Position numbers and translations under genes: made by a program. From contig JADKIL010000021.1 of the NCBI GenBank assembly GCA_016721315.1, forward strand, positions 1 to 64,000: a DNA stretch of 64,000 nt. The letters run 5' to 3'. Under the pieces are notes generated by a model. It saw only the letters and a list, made by a program, of their open reading frames with translations. It was not told the origin of the DNA and ran no database searches. Positions 59,910-64,000 of this stretch are shown here, in pieces. Within the stretch, counting starts at the first letter, position 1, and the number at the start of each line of letters is the position of its first letter. This stretch comes from Candidatus Villigracilis vicinus (GTDB taxonomy: Bacteria > Chloroflexota > Anaerolineae > Anaerolineales > Villigracilaceae).

Positions 59910-60143
59910 TTATTTCTTATCGCCGAGTAAACCGCCGAGCAAGCCAGCAGCGTCGTCAAGCCCGATACCGTCGCTCAAGTCAACATTCCCAGAGAGGATG
60001 GCATCCAATTTATTTCCGATGTTCGGGGGCAGTTTCTTTTCAACGAAATCAAGAACGACTTCGACAGCTTGAAGAGCCTGGGCGTCGGTGATCTTGACCT
60101 TCTTGGAAACCAGTGCAGCAATTTCATGTTTGATGTCAGACAT
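59910..60143 (-). CDS. Small acidic helical protein, uncharacterised
   Basis: This 77-residue protein starts at 60143 (MSDIKHEIAALVSKKVKITD) after AAGGAGAACATAAA. It is helical: ALQAVEVVLDFVEKKLPPNI is followed by a glycine/aspartate-rich end (LDDAAGLLGGLLGDKK). The pattern recalls DUF2267- or DUF937-like small helical proteins of unknown function, but the match is loose. No signal peptide or membrane segment is present. It is first in a possible two-gene unit with the hypothetical lipoprotein and diverges from the EamA transporter gene. Confidence 0.65.
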   Translation of the reverse strand: MSDIKHEIAALVSKKVKITDAQALQAVEVVLDFVEKKLPPNIGNKLDAILSGNVDLSDGIGLDDAAGLLGGLLGDKK

Positions 60144-60276
60144 TTTATGTTCTCCTTTTTTATGATAATCTGAATTTAGCACACCTTAGAATGAAGTGCA
60201 AGTTCAAAATCATAGTTCCAAAAAATACGATAAACTCCCGCGAATTTTTGAGGTTTCGAGTACACTCGGCAACATT

Positions 60277-61200
60277 ATGGATTCACGCACCCGCCTCCTC
60301 CTCCCCATTGCTTTGATCGTTGCAACTTTGGCTGTTTCCACATCCAGTATCTTTATCCGTTTTGCCCAGGCGGGAGGCGCGCCTTCGCTGGTAATCGCTG
60401 CGCTGCGAGTGACCTTTGCCACCTTGATGATCGCGCCCGTTGCGTTGACCCGTCACATGGATGAGATCAAACGCTTCACGCGGACCGAGTTTTTGCTCGG
60501 TGTTGCCTCGGGCATTTTCCTCGCCGCTCACTTTGCCACATGGATCACTTCACTTGAATACACCAGTGTTGCCAGCTCCGTCGTCTTCGTAGGGACGGGT
60601 CCGTTGTGGGTGGCGCTGCTTTCGCCGATGCTGCTGAAAGAGCACATCTCGCGGACAACGGTCATCGGCTTGGGACTCGCCGTGATCGGCGGAATTATCA
60701 TCGGGTTGGCAGATGCCTGCACATGGAACCACGGGCTTGTCTGCCCGGCGCTGAACGATATCTTGAAGGGACGCGCCATGTGGGGCAACTTCCTTGCCTT
60801 GGCTGGAGCCTGGGCTGTGACGGGGTATCTCATCATCGGCAGAAAATTGCGCGCTGAGACTTCGCTCGTGCCCTATATCTTTTTGGTATACGGTATGTGC
60901 GCCATTGCGTTGATCCTTTTTCTATTCGCAACCGGAAACACTCCTTTTGGTTATGACGCAAAGACCTATGGCTGGATCTTCCTCTTGGCGGCGATTCCGC
61001 AGTTGATCGGGCACAGCACCTATAACTGGGCATTGAAATATCTAACTGCCGCCATGGTGGCTGTGACAGTTTTAGGCGAGCCGATCGGTTCTGCTACTCT
61101 TGCATATTTCCTGCTCAATGAAACGCCTTCGCTGATGACAATCTTTGGCGGGGTGTTCATTTTGATCGGGATATTTCTTTCCAGCAAAGGTTCCTCGTAA
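60277..61200 (+). CDS. EamA/DMT-family transporter
   Basis: This 307-residue protein has ten predicted membrane helices in two EamA units. The ATG at 60277 begins MDSRTRLLLPIALIVATLAV, then STSSIFIRFAQAGGAPSLVI, the family's first-helix motif. SSVVFVGTGPLWVALLSPML and LGEPIGSATLAYFLLNETPS are equivalent turns in the two halves. A short Cys-containing loop (DACTWNHGLVCPALND) is unusual. The upstream in-frame extension has no helix. A TACACT sequence 10 bases before the ATG may be its -10, giving a very short leader. The substrate is unknown. It is followed 11 bases later by gluconokinase, so sugar or acid export or import is conceivable. Confidence 0.88.
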   Translation: MDSRTRLLLPIALIVATLAVSTSSIFIRFAQAGGAPSLVIAALRVTFATLMIAPVALTRHMDEIKRFTRTEFLLGVASGIFLAAHFATWITSLEYTSVASSVVFVGTGPLWVALLSPMLLKEHISRTTVIGLGLAVIGGIIIGLADACTWNHGLVCPALNDILKGRAMWGNFLALAGAWAVTGYLIIGRKLRAETSLVPYIFLVYGMCAIALILFLFATGNTPFGYDAKTYGWIFLLAAIPQLIGHSTYNWALKYLTAAMVAVTVLGEPIGSATLAYFLLNETPSLMTIFGGVFILIGIFLSSKGSS

Positions 61201-61211
61201 GGAGAGAGTTT

Positions 61212-61700
61212 ATGGCGCAGGTGATCGTTGTGATGGGCGTTTCAGGCTCAGGGAAGACGACGGTTGGTGCCAGGCTGGCGCAAGAACTGGGTTGGTCGTT
61301 TTACGATGCCGATGATTTCCATTCGGAAGCGAATCGGGAAAAGATGGCGCAAGGCATTCCGTTGAACGATGCCGACCGGGCAGAATGGCTTAAGTCGTTG
61401 CAAGCGCTTATTCAAAAGCATGTAGAAGAAGGTACTTCTTGTGTACTGGCTTGCTCGGCATTGAAGCAACGCTATCGCGACACCTTGGCGGTGAATGAAA
61501 AGGTCCGGTTTGCGTATCTGCGCGGATCGTTTGAACAGATCGAAACAAGAATGAAGCTCCGCAAAGATCACTATATGCCGGTAGAATTATTGAAAAGTCA
61601 ATTCGAGGCGTTGGAAGAACCGCGAGACGCGGTCATCGTTGATATTTCACATTCGCCCGATGAGATCATCCAAATCATTCGCAAAGGAATAAACGCATGA
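61212..61700 (+). CDS. gntK: Gluconokinase
   Basis: This enzyme phosphorylates D-gluconate to 6-phosphogluconate. The 162-residue P-loop kinase has Walker A VVMGVSGSGKTTVGARLA and the gluconate-site motif FYDADDFHSEANREKMAQGI, with PLNDADRAEWL. CVLACSALKQRYRDTL and RMKLRKDHYMPVELLKSQFE, with EPRDAVIVDI at the end, complete the GntK pattern. The length is normal. GGAGAGAGTTT precedes the ATG. It overlaps the YbaK-type gene by 4 bases (ATGA) and follows the EamA transporter by 11, giving a tight operon. Shikimate kinase is a relative but lacks the DADDFH motif. Confidence 0.93.
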   Translation: MAQVIVVMGVSGSGKTTVGARLAQELGWSFYDADDFHSEANREKMAQGIPLNDADRAEWLKSLQALIQKHVEEGTSCVLACSALKQRYRDTLAVNEKVRFAYLRGSFEQIETRMKLRKDHYMPVELLKSQFEALEEPRDAVIVDISHSPDEIIQIIRKGINA

Positions 61701-62176
61701 AACTGCCTGCTCATCTTCATCTTGATCAACACAATATTCCATATGAAGCTAAAAGTTTTTCGCCAGAAACCGAAAAAGGTGCGGCAAATGTTGCCAACGT
61801 TTTGGGGTTCCCTGAACGACAGGCAGTAAAAACGCTGGTCTTTCAGGTAGTGGATACGGGCGAGTGCGTGCTAGTGATGCTGGGCGGCGACCAAAATGCG
61901 GTTTCGGGTAATTTGAAGAAAGCCATTGGTTCGCGCAATATTCAGATGGCGCCGCCTGAGCGTGTGAAAGAAGTGACGGGATACATCATCGGTTCGATCC
62001 CCGCCTTTGGCTGGCAGCCCGAAGGATTTCGTTCCTTCCTCGAAGCGACTCTGATGGACGAGCCCATGCTTGGAACCGGTGCCGGACAATGGGGCGAGGA
62101 GATCATGATCACGCCAGAGAATTTGGTGAAGGCAAGCTGTGCGACGGTGGTGAATTTGACGGTGAAGGTCAATTGA
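61697..62176 (+). CDS. ybaK: YbaK/EbsC-type aminoacyl-tRNA deacylase
   Basis: YbaK proteins hydrolyse mischarged Cys-tRNA(Pro), protecting translation. The 159-residue protein has the expected elements: AAHLHLDQHNIPYE-like N-terminal strand region, VLGFPERQAVKTLVFQVVDT with the conserved Lys, VMLGGDQNAVSGNLKKAIGS, and VTGYIIGSIPAFGWQPEGFR (the GxxxGxxxPxG motif). The C-terminal GEEIMITPENLVKASCATVV closes the fold. Related INS-domain proteins act on other mischarged tRNAs, so Cys/Pro specificity is presumed. It overlaps gntK by 4 bases and precedes a frameshifted cupin gene by 21. Confidence 0.88.
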   Translation: MKLPAHLHLDQHNIPYEAKSFSPETEKGAANVANVLGFPERQAVKTLVFQVVDTGECVLVMLGGDQNAVSGNLKKAIGSRNIQMAPPERVKEVTGYIIGSIPAFGWQPEGFRSFLEATLMDEPMLGTGAGQWGEEIMITPENLVKASCATVVNLTVKVN

Positions 62177-62197
62177 TAATTAATTAGTGGCGGTGTG

Positions 62198-62720
62198 ATG
62201 GATTCAGAGATTCGGGATTTGATCGAGCATTTCAAGTTGGAGGCGTTGCCGGTAGAGGGGACGCTTTTTGTGAGCACATATCGGTTCAGGAGATATGCCG
62301 GACGGAAAGCCGTTTGGGACGGGCATGATCGGGATGTATTGTCATGAACCGCGCAGTGTGTCTTGCTTTCACAAGTTGACGATTGATGAGATGTGGCATT
62401 TTTACGGCGGTGACCCGCTGCGCTTGATCTTGCTGTATCCCGATGGCTCGAGCCGCGATGTGATCTTAGGCAGTGAACCGTTGAAGGGTCAGCTTGTGCA
62501 ATTTGTGATACCGGCTGGGGTATGGCAGGCGGGTCATTGTGTGGAGGGCGGAAAGTATTCTCTATTTGGTTGTACGCTTGCCCCCGGTTTTACAGGCGAT
62601 ATCTTCACGGGCGGCACCCAACCAGAGTTGTTGAAGCTGTACCCAGAACGCAAAAAAGATATTTTGGAATATGGCTTGACGGGCGGAGAAACAGCAATGC
62701 CGGATGGGTTTGCGAACTGA
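62198..62720 (+). pseudogene. DUF985 cupin-fold protein, single frameshift
   Basis: The ATG at 62198 begins MDSEIRDLIEHFKLEALPVE and reads GTLFVSTYRF. The frame then slips by one base near 62290 and the remainder continues from MPDGKPFGTGMIGMYCHEPR to the stop at 62720. Joined, the product is about 173 residues with the cupin elements CFHKLTIDEMWHFYGGDPLR, VIPAGVWQAGHCVEGGKYSL and FGCTLAPGFTG, the DUF985 pattern. The function is unknown; the family is often compared with sugar- or metal-binding cupins. It is the only clear frameshift outside the first 9.7 kb, and a one-base sequencing error is as likely as true loss. Probably in an operon with gntK and ybaK. Confidence 0.8.
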
Positions 62721-62744
62721 GGGTAAACCTCGGTTTCGGATCAG

Positions 62745-62792
62745 TGAGATAAAAATAAAACGCCTCGTACGAGGCGTTTTATTTTTATCTCA
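62745..62792. terminator. 48-bp perfect palindrome, bidirectional terminator
   Basis: Every base from 62745 to 62792 pairs with its mirror around 62768/62769, with core CGCCTCGT/ACGAGGCG and outer A/T-rich arms. It lies between the convergent cupin and malQ genes and includes the malQ stop codon. Confidence 0.92.
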
Positions 62793-64000
62793 AAGTCATC
62801 CAGTTCAAGTCTCTGAGCCCGGCAGCGAGGTCTTCGCGGAAGTCATCCTCCGACATACGCCACTCCCAGTTGCCACCAAGTTTACTGGGGAAGTTCATGC
62901 GAGCTTCACCTCCCAAACTGAGGACATCTTGCATGGGGGCAATGGCAAAGACTGCCACCGATTTCCAGACTGCCCGAATAAGGTCCCAGGAGAAATGATG
63001 CCCATCTACACCAAGATAACGACGGGCAAAATCCTTCTCGGCTTCGGGCGCACTGACGTACCAACCTACAGCGGTATCGTTATCATGTGTACCAGTATAA
63101 GCAACGCAATTCGGGATGTAATTGTGCGGCAGGAAAGGATTATCAGGTCCTGAAAAGCCGAATTGTAAAACCTTCATGCCGGGCAGATCAAAGGCAGCCA
63201 ACAATTCAATTACATCCGGTGTCACCAAGCCAAGATCTTCTGCTACGATAGGTAACCCTGTGCCGGGCACGATCACACCATTGCCCAAGTCTTCATCCAC
63301 GGCGCGGAACAGGTCCTTACCGGGTCCAGGCACCCAGCGTCCATGTTCAGCTGTGGTATCGGTGGCGGGAATTTCGTAATACCCCGCAAAACCGCGAAAG
63401 TGGTCGAAGCGCAAAATATCCACTGTCTGCAAAACGGCGCGAATGCGGGAAAGCCACCAGGCGTAACCATCCTTTTTGTGGATCTTCCAATTGTAGAGCG
63501 GATTTCCCCACAATTGACCAGTGGTGGAGAAAATATCAGGCGGAACGCCAGCAACTACAGTTGGGTTGCCAGCCTCATCAAGGAAGAAGAGGTCGGGGTT
63601 CGCCCACACATCAGCAGAATCATAGGCGACAAAGATCGGAATATCGCCCATGATCTGAATCCCTCGTTCATTGGCATACTTGCGCAGCCTGCTCCACTGG
63701 CGGAAGAAAAGGAACTGATAGAAGGAATAGCGTTCGATCGATTCGCCCAATTCCTTTTTGGCTTTGTTAAGCGCGGCTTTTTTACGGGTACGCAAGGCGG
63801 CATCCCAGCCATTCCATGCACCGCCGCCATTGGCTTCCTTCAATGCCATAAAAAGCGAGAAGTCATCGAGCCAGAAAGCATTTTCGGCACAGAAATAACT
63901 GAAGGCATCGCGCAACTCTCCAGGATCGGATTGGAAGTGTTGATAAGCCTTGAGCAATAGATCAAGTTTTTTAGGGATGACCAGCCCAAAGTCTACGCGT
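62785..64000 (-). CDS. malQ: 4-alpha-glucanotransferase (amylomaltase), N-terminus cut by window edge
   Basis: MalQ transfers alpha-1,4-glucan chains in maltodextrin and glycogen metabolism. The frame stays open to base 64000 (RVDFGLVIPKKLDLLLKAYQ at the edge), so the start lies outside. About 405 residues are visible: SFYQFLFFRQWSRLRKYANE, IQIMGDIPIFVAYDSADVWA, VAGVPPDIFSTTGQLWGNPL, the nucleophile Asp in ILRFDHFRGFAGYYEIPA, the general acid Glu in LPIVAEDLGLVTPDVIELL, and the transition-state Asp in YTGTHDNDTAVGWY. GH77 motifs are complete. It is convergent with the frameshifted cupin gene, and its stop codon lies inside the palindromic terminator. Confidence 0.95.
   Translation of the reverse strand, partial: RVDFGLVIPKKLDLLLKAYQHFQSDPGELRDAFSYFCAENAFWLDDFSLFMALKEANGGGAWNGWDAALRTRKKAALNKAKKELGESIERYSFYQFLFFRQWSRLRKYANERGIQIMGDIPIFVAYDSADVWANPDLFFLDEAGNPTVVAGVPPDIFSTTGQLWGNPLYNWKIHKKDGYAWWLSRIRAVLQTVDILRFDHFRGFAGYYEIPATDTTAEHGRWVPGPGKDLFRAVDEDLGNGVIVPGTGLPIVAEDLGLVTPDVIELLAAFDLPGMKVLQFGFSGPDNPFLPHNYIPNCVAYTGTHDNDTAVGWYVSAPEAEKDFARRYLGVDGHHFSWDLIRAVWKSVAVFAIAPMQDVLSLGGEARMNFPSKLGGNWEWRMSEDDFREDLAAGLRDLNWMTLR

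Overview
The window reads as a chromosomal stretch of an uncultured member of the Chloroflexota, most likely class Anaerolineae. This assignment is inferred from gene style and was not computed. Supporting signs are lipoproteins with long Thr-Pro tracts, paired Tat-exported DUF1800/DUF1501 proteins, a membrane pyrophosphatase, a fused gamma-alpha 2-oxoacid:ferredoxin oxidoreductase, an EF-P with an arginine loop tip, and actinobacterial-like FHA/SEDS cell-wall genes. No rRNA, transposase, integrase, CRISPR array or prophage module was found. One tRNA gene, Arg(TCT), is present.

Layout. 1-873 holds no recognisable gene. 874-9717 carries an amine oxidase, a VanZ-like protein, a PabB-PabC fusion, a polytopic membrane protein, two alkaline-phosphatase-superfamily enzymes and a small membrane protein. 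Almost all of these are broken by frameshifts or a deletion, and the damage thins out from left to right, which suggests a low-quality contig end. 9750-20172 holds a sulfotransferase, a DUF255 thioredoxin-like protein, DUF1501/DUF1800, TatA, FabH/FabF, a HAD-DinB fusion, and EF-P with a Cys-rich partner. 20396-25375 holds a 1317-residue repeat-rich surface lipoprotein and a half-length solute-binding protein. 25431-31832 is a nearly gapless minus-strand run: two winged-helix-like unknowns, tRNA-Arg, Hsp20, Lon, a CheY-like receiver, a GNAT protein and a MogA-like protein. 32001-39365 holds a cytochrome-c-domain lipoprotein, a GH25 lysozyme with a separate SH3-like partner, a FadR-type regulator with a palindromic operator in front of korAB, ArfB and an EamA transporter. 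39476-45876 is central carbon and nitrogen metabolism: pyruvate kinase, a CoA-transferase, an alanine dehydrogenase-like protein, ornithine aminotransferase and ornithine carbamoyltransferase. 45958-51670 holds an MBL hydrolase, DUF58, MoxR and the membrane pyrophosphatase.

The most striking locus is 52337-57939. Two tandem SH3-like membrane proteins diverge from a four-gene operon: a zinc-ribbon protein, a DUF3662-FHA-type protein, a membrane FHA protein, and one polypeptide joining a complete SEDS (RodA/FtsW) polymerase to a class B PBP domain. In that PBP domain the catalytic Ser and Lys of SxxK read Asp and Gln, and KTG reads HTG. This looks like a built-in SEDS-pseudoPBP peptidoglycan polymerase placed next to FHA phospho-readers. 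The right end holds ferredoxin, superoxide dismutase, small unknowns, a second EamA transporter, gluconokinase, a YbaK-type deacylase, a frameshifted DUF985 cupin and a 4-alpha-glucanotransferase cut by the window edge.

Transcription signals are legible. Most convergent or tandem boundaries carry strong hairpin-plus-T terminators. Several plus-strand genes have TATAAT only 7-9 nt before the start codon with no nearby Shine-Dalgarno, which suggests leaderless mRNAs.
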